The notes: generated from the letters alone by a model not told the origin. Counted from the stretch's first letter, positions 1-7,091 are shown. The stretch is DNA of 7,791 nt from Acidimicrobiales bacterium (GCA_030042575.1 JASHZK010000345.1:1-7791), one strand, 5' to 3'. Translations and numbers: made by a program.

Positions 1-167
1 GCGCCCTGGCCAGCGCCGTGATGAAGCTGGCCGGCGACGCCGAGCTGCGGGCTCGGCTCGGCGCCGGTGCCCGGGCCCGGGCCCAGGTCTTCGACATCGC
101 CTCCGCCGCACGCAGCGTCGAGGCGTGTTACGGCGAGCTGCTCCAGGAAAGGGACGGGCGGCGATGA
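1..167 (+). CDS. Glycosyltransferase, GT4-like, C-terminal end only (5' truncated by window)
   Basis: The reading frame enters at base 3 and gives 54 residues before a TGA at 165-167. The visible peptide begins ALASAVMKLAGDAELRARLG and continues with an Arg/Ala-rich helix, then FDIASAARSVEACYGELL. This is the usual C-terminal helix pair of family-4 (GT-B fold) glycosyltransferases: 'A...LL.D..LR..LG..AR......F....A......Y..LL'. It matches the equivalent tail of the next gene and of the glycosyltransferase on the opposite strand. No catalytic motif is inside the window, so donor and acceptor cannot be inferred. The stop overlaps the start of the next gene (ATGA, 164-167), so the two are probably co-transcribed and translationally coupled. 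The family call rests on the tail alone. A different gene ending in a similar Ala/Arg-rich helix is possible but less likely. Confidence 0.75.
   Translation, partial: ALASAVMKLAGDAELRARLGAGARARAQVFDIASAARSVEACYGELLQERDGRR
145..154 (+). promoter_or_regulatory. Ribosome binding site for the glycosyltransferase starting at 164
   Basis: AGGAAAGGGA is a purine-rich Shine-Dalgarno-like run ending 9 bases before the ATG at 164. It lies inside the end of the upstream gene. Together with the ATGA overlap it favours the start at 164 over the in-frame start at 125, and over internal ATGs at 173 and 191. Confidence 0.6.
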
Positions 168-1330
168 GGGACATGGCGCCGGGCTCGCCGATGGTGCTCC
201 ACGTCGTGCCCACGGCGCTGGCCCGCGGCGCCCAACGCGAAGCTCGGGCCTTGGCCGACGGCCTGGCGCTGCGCAGTGGGCGGCGCCATTTGGTGGTCAG
301 CCTCTTCGCCGGCGTCGAGCAGGTGACGATGGACGTTGCCCTCGACCATCGATCCCGCCACCGGTCGGCCGCCGAGGGCTTCGAGCCGCTGCTCGTGGCC
401 AAGGTGCGCCGGCTCTTGGCGGCGAGCGACCCGGTGGCGGTGGTGGCCCACGGTGGCGACGCCCTGAAGTACCTGATCCCGGCCATGGCCGGGCGTCACC
501 GCCCGGCCGTCTACTACGCCACCGGCACTTTCGCCCGAGCCGACAGAAGGTGGCAGGTGATGCTGTGGCGCGCCCTCATGGGCCGGGCCGACGTGGTGGC
601 GGCCGAGGGTGAAGAGGTGATGGCCGAGTGCCGGGAGCTGCTCGGGGTCCCCCCCGCCCGGCTGGTGCTCGCCCCCAACGGGCGCGACCCCGAGGTCTTC
701 CAACCGCGCCCGGCCGACCAGGCGGACGACGATCGGAGAGAGCCCACGGTTCTGTTCGTCGGGGCCCTCAACTCGGGCAAGGCCCCGGACCGCTTCCTGG
801 ACATGGTGAGCGAGCTGCACCGGCGCGGCCAGCCCCTGCGGGCCGCCGTCTGCGGCGACGGCCCCATGCGCGACGCCATGGAGGAACAAGCCCGGCGCCT
901 GGGCGTCGAGATGTTGGGCCCGGTCGACGACGTGGCCGCCGTGCTCCGCCAGGGCGACGTCCTCGTCTTCCCCAGCCGGCCGACGGGAGAAGGGATGCCC
1001 GGCGTGCTCATCGAGGCCGGGCTGAGCGCCCTGCCGGTGGTGGCCACCGACGTGCCCGGTGCCAGTGCCATCGTGGAGGACGGCACGACCGGGCTCCTCG
1101 TCCCCGTGGACGACGAGCGGTCTTTGGCCGACGCGGTGGCCTCGTTGCTCGCCGATCCGCAGCGGCGCCGGGCCATGGGCGCCGCCGCCCGACGGCGTTG
1201 CCTCGAGCGCTTCAGCATGCAGGTGGTGCTTCGGACGTGGTCGTCGTTCCTCGACCCCCTGGTGGCCGGGCGCCTCAGGAAGCCGAGCGGGCCAGATGGG
1301 CCAGGAACCCTGCCCGGCCCAGCGGCTTGA
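164..1330 (+). CDS. Glycosyltransferase family 4 type (GT-B fold)
   Basis: Encodes 388 residues, the normal length for a single-domain GT4 enzyme. The start at 164 sits in an ATGA overlap with the preceding gene, behind an AGGAAAGGGA site. The N-terminal Rossmann half begins at about residues 10-30 with VLHVVPTALARGAQREA, where the GAQRE loop matches the Gly-rich nucleotide-sugar loop of the family. The C-terminal half starts near VLFVGALNSGK, has CGDGPMRDAM and a DVLVFPS strand, and carries the family's E-x7-E signature as EGMPGVLIE (Glu276 and Glu284). It is followed by GLSALPVVATDVPG. By family knowledge it would be a cytoplasmic or membrane-associated retaining enzyme moving a sugar from a nucleotide donor onto a lipid-linked acceptor. 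The sugar cannot be told. The last 56 bp overlap the 3' end of the opposite-strand methyltransferase gene, leaving no room for an ordinary terminator between them. Confidence 0.9.
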   Translation: MRDMAPGSPMVLHVVPTALARGAQREARALADGLALRSGRRHLVVSLFAGVEQVTMDVALDHRSRHRSAAEGFEPLLVAKVRRLLAASDPVAVVAHGGDALKYLIPAMAGRHRPAVYYATGTFARADRRWQVMLWRALMGRADVVAAEGEEVMAECRELLGVPPARLVLAPNGRDPEVFQPRPADQADDDRREPTVLFVGALNSGKAPDRFLDMVSELHRRGQPLRAAVCGDGPMRDAMEEQARRLGVEMLGPVDDVAAVLRQGDVLVFPSRPTGEGMPGVLIEAGLSALPVVATDVPGASAIVEDGTTGLLVPVDDERSLADAVASLLADPQRRRAMGAAARRRCLERFSMQVVLRTWSSFLDPLVAGRLRKPSGPDGPGTLPGPAA

Positions 1331-1901
1331 GCTCCTCCACCCGCAAGGCCGCCGCCGACGCCAAGCTGGTGATGCGGGCGGCGTCGTAGGCGTGCACGTG
1401 GACGCCCCGGGCGCCGTAGCGGACCTGGCGGAGCCGCAACCGGAGCCCGGGAGCCGGGAAGGAGCCGACCACTCTGGGGGCGGCGCCGCCCATACGCCTG
1501 AGCAACTCGAGCGGCTCGTCGACGTAGTCGAAGACGCCGAGGGCCACAGCCAGGTCGTAGGCGTCGGTCTCGCCGATCTCCTCCCAGCTGCGTTGCTCCA
1601 CCGACAGCAGCCCGGGGAAGCGCTCGGCCTCCCGGCGAGCCATCGACACCATGGCCGGTGCCGGGTCGATGCCCACCACGGCGATCCCCTTCGCCGCCAG
1701 GGGGCCGAGCAGGGGTCCGCTGCCGCAGCCCACGTCGAGCACGCGCTGGGCGCCGCACGAGACGGCGATGTCGATGGCGCCTCGCAGCCGGTCGAACAGC
1801 GGGCCCCGCCCGAGCAGACGAGCAACGCGCTCGCTGCCGTAGAAAGCGGCGAATCTGGTGGCCCGCTGGTCGAAGTAGGTGTCGAACTCAGCTGACGGCA
1901 T
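1275..1901 (-). CDS. Class I SAM-dependent methyltransferase
   Basis: Encodes 208 residues from the ATG at 1901. An in-frame GTG at 1907 would add two. An AGGA lies 9 bases before the ATG but only 3 before the GTG, so the ATG is preferred. Motif I is VLDVGCGSG (about residues 54-62), the SAM-binding glycine loop. It is followed by VVGIDPAPAMVSMAR, where the Asp after the second strand contacts the SAM ribose. Next come DLAVALGVFDYVDEP as motif IV/post-I and ELLRRMG as the helix of the Methyltransf_11/25 fold. It would transfer methyl from SAM; in this setting a sugar hydroxyl or a lipid-linked glycan is the likely acceptor (inference). It is the last gene of a three-gene operon, overlapping the deacetylase gene by 14 bp (20 bp with the GTG start). 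Its 3' end overlaps the convergent glycosyltransferase by 56 bp. The region after the SAM fold is short, so substrate specificity is not readable. Confidence 0.88.
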   Translation of the reverse strand: MPSAEFDTYFDQRATRFAAFYGSERVARLLGRGPLFDRLRGAIDIAVSCGAQRVLDVGCGSGPLLGPLAAKGIAVVGIDPAPAMVSMARREAERFPGLLSVEQRSWEEIGETDAYDLAVALGVFDYVDEPLELLRRMGGAAPRVVGSFPAPGLRLRLRQVRYGARGVHVHAYDAARITSLASAAALRVEELKPLGRAGFLAHLARSAS

Positions 1902-2625
1902 CGGCACACGTCCTGCTTCCGTAACGGGCGGTGAGAGATTTGAATTCCGCCCTGATCCGGCTCCTGGCCACGAGCTGTTTGGCCAGCGACAAGGACCGGA
2001 TGGCCGTCATGGCCGGCAGACTTCCGTCGAAGTCGTAGGAGTGGTAATAGACGACGGCAGGGCTGCAGGAGCGCTGCAGCGCCCTGTCGACCAGCAATCC
2101 GGGGAGGAATCGTTGGTAGCTCCCGCCTCCCAGACGCAGTCCGTGCCACTGGAGCACCGGCAGCTCCCGCAGCGGACTGTCGTCACCGAGCTGATTCGTG
2201 TCGGACACGTATTGGTAGCCCGCCTCGGCCAGTGCCTGACGGTAGGCGGCCAGCCCGGCTTGGGGGACGTCGAAGCGCGGCGAACGAAACCCACGGACCG
2301 GCGTCTGCAGGAGCTGCTCGAGCATCTCGCGTCCCCGTCGCAGCCAGTCGACCAATCCGCTGGCCGGCAGGCGCCCGTGGTCCGGTCCGTGGCTGGCGAT
2401 CTCGTGGCCGGCCTGGGTGCAGGCCGAGAGGCCCGTGCGTACCCGCTCGGCGTAGCTGCCCACGACGAAGAGCGTGACCCTCGGGTGCGAGGGCTGGCGC
2501 TCGAGCTCCTCGACCAGCGAGAGCAACCCGTCGCCGCTGCGCAGCTGCTTCACCGGCGACCCGAGCACGGCCATGCCCTCGTAGAAGTCCTCGACGTCGA
2601 TGGTGGCGCATATCGTCGGGCTCAC
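1888..2625 (-). CDS. Polysaccharide deacetylase family protein (NodB fold, XrtA-associated-like)
   Basis: Encodes 245 residues from a GTG that overlaps the stop of the upstream glycosyltransferase (GTGA, 2622-2625). The NodB motifs appear in order. TIDVEDFYE (Asp10, Asp13) stands where classical enzymes have TFDDG. HEIASHGPDH supplies the metal-binding His79 and His83. RGFRSPRFDV is motif 3, with Arg114. VVYYHSYDFD holds a late His195. The form TxDVED, followed by a GGGSYQRFLP segment and the YHxYD end, resembles the deacetylases associated with exosortase A loci more than chitin or peptidoglycan deacetylases. No signal peptide is visible, so it probably acts in the cytoplasm on an intermediate, removing N- or O-acetyl groups from a sugar. 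It is the middle gene of a glycosyltransferase-deacetylase-methyltransferase operon. Family assignment is strong; the exact subfamily and substrate are inference. Confidence 0.9.
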   Translation of the reverse strand: MSPTICATIDVEDFYEGMAVLGSPVKQLRSGDGLLSLVEELERQPSHPRVTLFVVGSYAERVRTGLSACTQAGHEIASHGPDHGRLPASGLVDWLRRGREMLEQLLQTPVRGFRSPRFDVPQAGLAAYRQALAEAGYQYVSDTNQLGDDSPLRELPVLQWHGLRLGGGSYQRFLPGLLVDRALQRSCSPAVVYYHSYDFDGSLPAMTAIRSLSLAKQLVARSRIRAEFKSLTARYGSRTCADAVS

Positions 2626-3698
2626 GGAACGGCCACCAGCTCGGAGTAGATGCTGCGCAGACGGGCGATGACCTCGTCCTCCGAGAAGCGCTCGACGACG
2701 CGCTGGCGGCAGTGGTCGCCCAGGTTCCGACGGGTCGCCGGATCGGCGAGCAGGCGGGCCACCACCCCGGCCAGACCTTCACGGTCACCGCGGGCCACGA
2801 GGAGCCCCGTCGAGGGGTCGATGACCTCTCGCACCCCGCGCACGTCATAGGCGACGACGGGCCGGCCGGCGGCGGCCGCCTCCATGGCCGCCCGGGGGAT
2901 GCCCTCGCGATAGGAGGGCAGCACCACCACGTCGGCCGAAGCCAGGTAGGGCCGCACGTCTTCGACGGGGCCGACGAACGTCACGACGTCGGAGGCAGCC
3001 TCCAGCTCGGCCTCCGACAACGCGTCGCTCTGGTCGGACTCTCTGGGTCCGACGTGGACGAAGGTGGCCTGCCCGCCCAGACGCCGGGCCAGCTCTATGT
3101 AGTCCATACAGCCTTTCTCGCGCACGAGACGACTGACCATGAGGACGACCGGCGTGCCACTCGGATCGTCGTTGGCCGAGGCCTGGAGGAAGCGGCCCAG
3201 CTCCACGCCGTTGCCGACGAAACGCAACTTGCGACGCGGGCAGATGCGCACCCGGGGAAGCACCTGCTCGTCCTCCCGACTCTGCACCAGCACGTGGTCG
3301 GCCCACGAACAGCACCAGCGCTCGAAGAGCCACCCCAGGATGTTTCCCCAGGGACTGTTGTCGCGAAAATACAGTGCGCCGTGGATCGTGTAGATGGCGG
3401 GGGTACCCGACAGGCGGGCAGCCGGGAGCCCCAAAAAGGACGCCTTGGGGGTGTGCGTCTGCACGAACGAGAAACGGCGTCGACGGAACAACCGCCACAG
3501 GGAGCCAAAGGCGGCCACGTCCGACAACGAGAACTCGCGGCGGATGGGGACGACGTCCACCATCACGTCTTTGGGCGGCTCCTCGAAGCAGTCGCCGCTG
3601 ACGATGCTCCAGGCGATCTCACTGAGGCTGCGTAGCTGGTGGGCCAAGAGCAGCCGCGCTGTCATCGCTGTCGTCACCAGCCGACAGCCTCGAGGCAT
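2622..3698 (-). CDS. Glycosyltransferase family 4 type (GT-B fold)
   Basis: Encodes 358 residues from the ATG at 3698. GAGG lies 5 bases before that ATG, and the protein then begins MPRGCRLVTTAMTARLLLAH, the expected first strand and loop of a GT4 N-domain. An in-frame GTG at 3728, preceded by AAGGGGGGAC, would add 10 residues, and a TTG at 3773 would add 25; these are less like the family start. Further landmarks are FVQTHTPKAS and the IYTIHGALYF strand of the N-domain. NGVELGRF marks the domain linker and VVLMVSRLVREKG starts the C-domain. The E-x7-E signature is EGIPRAAME (Glu265, Glu273), then AAAAGRPVVAYDVRGVREVI. The overall form resembles transferases that add sugars to undecaprenyl-linked intermediates (PglA/WbpX-like), but the sugar is not readable. 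First gene of the minus-strand operon; its stop overlaps the deacetylase start by 4 bp. Confidence 0.9.
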   Translation of the reverse strand: MPRGCRLVTTAMTARLLLAHQLRSLSEIAWSIVSGDCFEEPPKDVMVDVVPIRREFSLSDVAAFGSLWRLFRRRRFSFVQTHTPKASFLGLPAARLSGTPAIYTIHGALYFRDNSPWGNILGWLFERWCCSWADHVLVQSREDEQVLPRVRICPRRKLRFVGNGVELGRFLQASANDDPSGTPVVLMVSRLVREKGCMDYIELARRLGGQATFVHVGPRESDQSDALSEAELEAASDVVTFVGPVEDVRPYLASADVVVLPSYREGIPRAAMEAAAAGRPVVAYDVRGVREVIDPSTGLLVARGDREGLAGVVARLLADPATRRNLGDHCRQRVVERFSEDEVIARLRSIYSELVAVP

Positions 3699-3840
3699 CA
3701 CGACCTCGGCGGCGTCTTGCTCCTCCACGTCCCCCCTTGCCCGTCCCCCGAGCACCGGCTTGCCAGCGCGCAACTATTCTACCGTAGGTGGGGATCGAAG
3801 CACGGGGGGCGCGCGTCGTCGACCGGCCCAGCGCTGACTG
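3699..3840. promoter_or_regulatory. Divergent intergenic region, probable promoters for both flanking operons
   Basis: This is the only non-coding gap above 25 bp in the window and it separates two divergent genes, so promoters for both should lie here. The one AT-richer patch is ACTATTCTACC around 3773-3783. Read on the minus strand it contains TAGAAT (3776-3781), five of six matches to a sigma-70 -10 box, about 75 bases before the glycosyltransferase ATG. No good -35 box is seen 16-18 bp upstream of it. On the plus strand TTGCCA (3760-3765) is -35-like but has no well-spaced -10. A small inverted repeat, TTGC-N6-GCAA (3760-3773), abuts the AT patch and could be an operator half-site pair or chance. 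No riboswitch or terminator structure was recognised. Confidence 0.4.
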
Positions 3841-5796
3841 ATGTGCGGCATATGCGGCGTCTGGGATCGAACGGCTTCCGACGAGGCCGAACTGCGTCAC
3901 CACCTGTCGGCCATGACCGCCACCCTCGCTCACCGGGGACCTGACGACGAAGGGCTCTTCGTCGAGGGCACCCTGGGCCTCGGGCACCGCCGGCTGGCCA
4001 TCATCGACTGCTCCCCCACCGGACACCAGCCCATGGCCTCGGCCGACGGCAGGTACGTGGTGAGCGCCAACGGCGAGCTGTACAACTACGTCGAGCTGGG
4101 TGACGAGCTTCGCCGCCGCGGGTACCGCTTCAGGGGGACGTCCGACACCGAGGTGCTGGTGGCCGGCTTCGAGCGGTGGGGGGTCGAGAAGACGCTGGCC
4201 CGGGCGACAGGCATGTTCGCCTTGGCCGTGTGGGACTCCGTGGATCAGCGCCTCCACCTGGCCCGAGACTGCTTCGGCGAAAAGCCGCTGTACTACACGT
4301 GGGCAGGAGACACCTTCCTGTTCGCGTCCGAGCTCAAAGCCCTTCGTGCCCACCCCGCTTTCAGGGCGACGGTGGATCGGGGGGCGCTGGCGCTGTATTT
4401 CCGCCACAACTGCGTGCCGGCACCCTGGTCGATCTACCAGGGTGTCTCCAAGCTGCCGCCGGGCACCGTGCTCACCGTGGAGCGTGACGCCGGCCCGCGA
4501 TCTCCCATGGAACCCCTGGCCTTCTGGTCCCTGGCCGAGGTGAGCGAATCGGCGCAGAGAGAACGGCGCCGCCAACCACTCGAGAACTCGGTGGCCGAGC
4601 TCGGCACCGTGCTCGGCCAATCGGTCGGCTTGCGCATGCGATCGGACGTCCCGGTGGGGGCATTTCTGTCGGGGGGACTCGATTCGTCGCTCGTCGTGGC
4701 CCTCATGCAAGAGCACAGCCCGTCGAAGGTGCGGACGTTCACCATTGCCTTTGAGGACGCCGCTTTCGACGAAGCCCGCCACGCGGCAGCGGTCGCCAGC
4801 CACCTGGGAACCGAGCATGCCGAGCTCGTGGTCACGGCGGCCGACGCCCTCGACGTCATCCCCCTGCTCCCCGAGATGTTCGACGAACCCTTCGCCGACT
4901 CCTCGCAGATCCCCCAGGCCGTCCTGGCCCGTCTCACCCGACGGCACGTCACGGTCGCCCTGTCCGGGGACGGAGGCGACGAGCTGTTCGCCGGGTACAA
5001 CCGCTACCGCTTCGCCGCCCAGTTCTGGCCGCCACTGCGGCGCGTCCCCCTCCCCGTGCGCCGGGCGGCGGGCGCGGCGCTGGGCGCGGTCTCTGCCAGC
5101 ACGTGGGACGCCCTCTACGACCGGTTGGAGCCCGTTGTGCCCAAGCGCCTGCGGGTGCGGATGCCCGGTACCAAACTGCACAAGGCGGCCCGGGTCCTCC
5201 CCGCTGTCGAGCTGGACCAGATGTATCGCGTGCTCGCTTCGCACTTCGACGAACCCGGCCGGTTGGTGGTGGGTGCCAGCGAGCCTCCCACGGTGCTGAC
5301 CAGCCCGTGGCGGTGGCCGGCGCTGGGCGATCCCATCGAGCGCATGTTGTACCTGGACACCATGACGTACCTGCCCGACGACATTCTCACCAAGGTCGAC
5401 CGGGCCACCATGGCCGTGAACCTCGAGACCCGCTTGCCCTTTCTGGACCCGGCCGTGGCCGCCCTGGCCTGGCGCATGCCCTTGGAGCACAAGCTGCATG
5501 CCGGCACCGGCAAGTGGGCACTGCGGAGGTTGCTAGAGCGCTACGTACCGGCCGAGCTGGTCGATCGGCCCAAGGCCGGCTTCGGCATCCCGCTCGGCGA
5601 CTGGTTGCGGGGGCCGCTGCGCTCCTGGGCCGACGAGCTGCTCAGCACCGGGAGGATCCGGCGACAGGGGTACCTCGACGCCGAGCTGGTCGGACGCATG
5701 TGGGCCGAGCACCGCGGCGGACGCCGCGACTGGCCCTACGAGCTGTGGGACGTGCTCGTCTTCCAGGCTTGGCTGGAGGCCTGGGGCCAGCGCTAA
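3841..5796 (+). CDS. asnB: Asparagine synthase (glutamine-hydrolysing)-type amidotransferase
   Basis: Encodes 651 residues. The start is fixed by MCGICGVWDR, because Cys2 must become the N-terminal nucleophile of the class II glutamine amidotransferase domain. That domain shows GHRRLAIID (48-56), NGELYNY (77-83), the glutamine-binding GTSDTE (99-104) and ARDCFGEKPLYY. The C-terminal ATP-pyrophosphatase domain has the SGGLDSS loop (277-283), then FTIAFEDAAFDEARHA, SGDGGDELFAGYNRY (375-389), LPDDILTKVDRATMA and KAGFGIPLGDWL (from 578). All key motifs are intact, so it should hydrolyse glutamine and activate a carboxylate with ATP. At 651 residues it is longer than E. coli AsnB (about 554) and similar to the long AsnB-like enzymes of exopolysaccharide loci. 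In this context it may amidate a sugar acid or aminoacyl group rather than make free asparagine (inference). No clear Shine-Dalgarno precedes the ATG. It is a single gene divergent from the glycosyltransferase operon, and its TAA interlocks with the stop of the convergent gene. Confidence 0.93.
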   Translation: MCGICGVWDRTASDEAELRHHLSAMTATLAHRGPDDEGLFVEGTLGLGHRRLAIIDCSPTGHQPMASADGRYVVSANGELYNYVELGDELRRRGYRFRGTSDTEVLVAGFERWGVEKTLARATGMFALAVWDSVDQRLHLARDCFGEKPLYYTWAGDTFLFASELKALRAHPAFRATVDRGALALYFRHNCVPAPWSIYQGVSKLPPGTVLTVERDAGPRSPMEPLAFWSLAEVSESAQRERRRQPLENSVAELGTVLGQSVGLRMRSDVPVGAFLSGGLDSSLVVALMQEHSPSKVRTFTIAFEDAAFDEARHAAAVASHLGTEHAELVVTAADALDVIPLLPEMFDEPFADSSQIPQAVLARLTRRHVTVALSGDGGDELFAGYNRYRFAAQFWPPLRRVPLPVRRAAGAALGAVSASTWDALYDRLEPVVPKRLRVRMPGTKLHKAARVLPAVELDQMYRVLASHFDEPGRLVVGASEPPTVLTSPWRWPALGDPIERMLYLDTMTYLPDDILTKVDRATMAVNLETRLPFLDPAVAALAWRMPLEHKLHAGTGKWALRRLLERYVPAELVDRPKAGFGIPLGDWLRGPLRSWADELLSTGRIRRQGYLDAELVGRMWAEHRGGRRDWPYELWDVLVFQAWLEAWGQR

Positions 5797-7070
5797 CGAC
5801 GGCCCGAGTAGTTGAAGACGGGACGCGGAGACGCGTGCTGAGCCCGCCGGGACCGCTCCCACGGGTAGATGGGCGGGCTGCCCCGCGGGGAGATGGGCAA
5901 GGCGACCAGGACGAGGAGGAAGGGCAGCACGAGGACCCGCTCCCGGTCGATGAGGCCGAGGTTGGACAGCGAGGCGAAGGCGTAACAGAACCCGACCACG
6001 TCCAAGAAACAGACCATGAGGTAGGGCCGGATCAAGGCGGCACGGGGCATGCGCGCGAAACGGCGCAGCGACATGAGGAGCAGCACGACGATGATCAAGT
6101 TCTCCAGGGAGGCGATGTGTTCGCCGGTGCCGTGGGCGTTGATGAGGGTGGGGTCAAAGAGCACGGCATAGACATCGTGGAAGAAGCCGGCCGGCCCCGG
6201 ATGGTACGGGATGGTGCTTCCCCCCACTGATGCGTTGTTGGCGGCTACGGCGCTGAGGTTGAAGACCGGGGAACCCTCCTTGGAGATCTTCTGCGTGAAG
6301 GCGATCACCACGATGAGCAGAGCGACCTCGGCTGCCGCCAGGAGCACGAAGCGGACGGGCCGCATCGATCCAGCCTGGGATCGGGGACGAAAGAGGGTGG
6401 CCGCGCACAGCACACCCACGAAGAGCAGCAGCTCCTGGGGCCGGACGTAGATGCCGATGGCGATCCCACCGGCCAGCAGGGGCAAACCCCGGGGTCGTCG
6501 AGTCAGGATGCGGGCGGCGCCGTCGGCGGCGAGACCCAAGGAGATGAACATGACCGCCTCCTTGCTGACGCCGGCGGTCCAAAAGATCAGTGAGGGAAGG
6601 AAGAAGATGAGGTAGGCGTAGCGGCGGTGGCTCGCCTCTGGGAACGTGGTGGCGAATGCCCGGTAGAAACAGATGGCTCCCAGGAAGGCGCACCAGCCGA
6701 AAACGAAGAAGGCGGCAAGTTTGTTGACCCCGACGATGGCGAAGGCCACGCCGGCGAAGACGCTGACCGATCCCGCCCCCAGGAACTTCTGGTTGGTCCC
6801 GGACAACGAGAAGTCGAAGCGGCGGAAGCGCGGCCCCAGGATCGCCCCCTGGTCGACATAGCGGTTGTAGTCGGTGATGCCGTGGTAGTAGTGGTCGACG
6901 ACCCAAATCTGCAGGGGCGCGGCGAGCAGGTGTATGGCCACGCTGACCATGATGATGCGGTACAGCCGCTCGTCGTGCTCGCTGTTGGCCACACGACGGG
7001 CGATGGGGCGCGTCGCCAAGAAGACGGCCACCAGGACCACGATGGCCACGATCGGGTTGGAGCCGACCAT
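5793..7070 (-). CDS. Polytopic membrane protein, candidate polysaccharide polymerase or GT-C-like transferase
   Basis: Encodes 425 residues, predominantly hydrophobic, with about nine or ten likely membrane segments. These include residues 6-20, 39-58, 101-117, 119-136, 153-167, 197-209, 213-226, 240-258 and two or more near the C terminus. After the second segment comes an acidic/aromatic loop, HYYHGITDYNRYVDQG (60-75), of the kind seen at the first extracytoplasmic loop of GT-C transferases and Wzy/EpsG-like proteins. FWTAGVSKEAVMF (163-175) and YVRPQE (208-213) supply further charged residues next to membrane segments. I recognise this general pattern from membrane proteins of actinobacterial surface-glycan loci but cannot assign a named family. 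Lipid-linked repeat-unit polymerisation or sugar transfer at the outer face is the best inference. It starts 21 bp after the CpsD/Wzc-like gene, so the two form an operon. No strong Shine-Dalgarno is visible. The TAG overlaps the amidotransferase TAA on the other strand. Confidence 0.8.
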   Translation of the reverse strand: MVGSNPIVAIVVLVAVFLATRPIARRVANSEHDERLYRIIMVSVAIHLLAAPLQIWVVDHYYHGITDYNRYVDQGAILGPRFRRFDFSLSGTNQKFLGAGSVSVFAGVAFAIVGVNKLAAFFVFGWCAFLGAICFYRAFATTFPEASHRRYAYLIFFLPSLIFWTAGVSKEAVMFISLGLAADGAARILTRRPRGLPLLAGGIAIGIYVRPQELLLFVGVLCAATLFRPRSQAGSMRPVRFVLLAAAEVALLIVVIAFTQKISKEGSPVFNLSAVAANNASVGGSTIPYHPGPAGFFHDVYAVLFDPTLINAHGTGEHIASLENLIIVVLLLMSLRRFARMPRAALIRPYLMVCFLDVVGFCYAFASLSNLGLIDRERVLVLPFLLVLVALPISPRGSPPIYPWERSRRAQHASPRPVFNYSGRR

Positions 7071-7091
7071 GTCGGGTGGGCTCGGGGCCGC

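Noticed and set aside
67..612. A 181-codon plus-strand frame overlapping two glycosyltransferase genes
   Set aside because: Pro/Arg/Gly-rich composition with no motif, in a different frame from the well-supported glycosyltransferase genes.
128..2149. A 673-codon open frame on the minus strand covering the first glycosyltransferase, and a 414-codon frame at 514-1758
   Set aside because: They lie opposite genes with clear GT4 and methyltransferase motifs. Their translations are low-complexity His/Arg/Gly/Pro-rich text with no family motif, typical of antisense frames in GC-rich DNA.
1879..2649. A 256-codon plus-strand frame opposite the deacetylase
   Set aside because: The deacetylase on the minus strand has all NodB motifs; the plus-strand product has none and is a shadow.
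3619..5499. A 626-codon minus-strand open frame opposite the amidotransferase
   Set aside because: The plus-strand amidotransferase shows every expected active-site motif. The antisense product is His/Gly/Gln-rich without recognisable domains.
5776..5800. Possible hairpin terminator near the end of the amidotransferase gene (CTGGGGCCAG followed by AGCGCT)
   Set aside because: Stems are only 4-6 bp, they lie inside coding sequence and no T-run follows, so it does not qualify as an intrinsic terminator.
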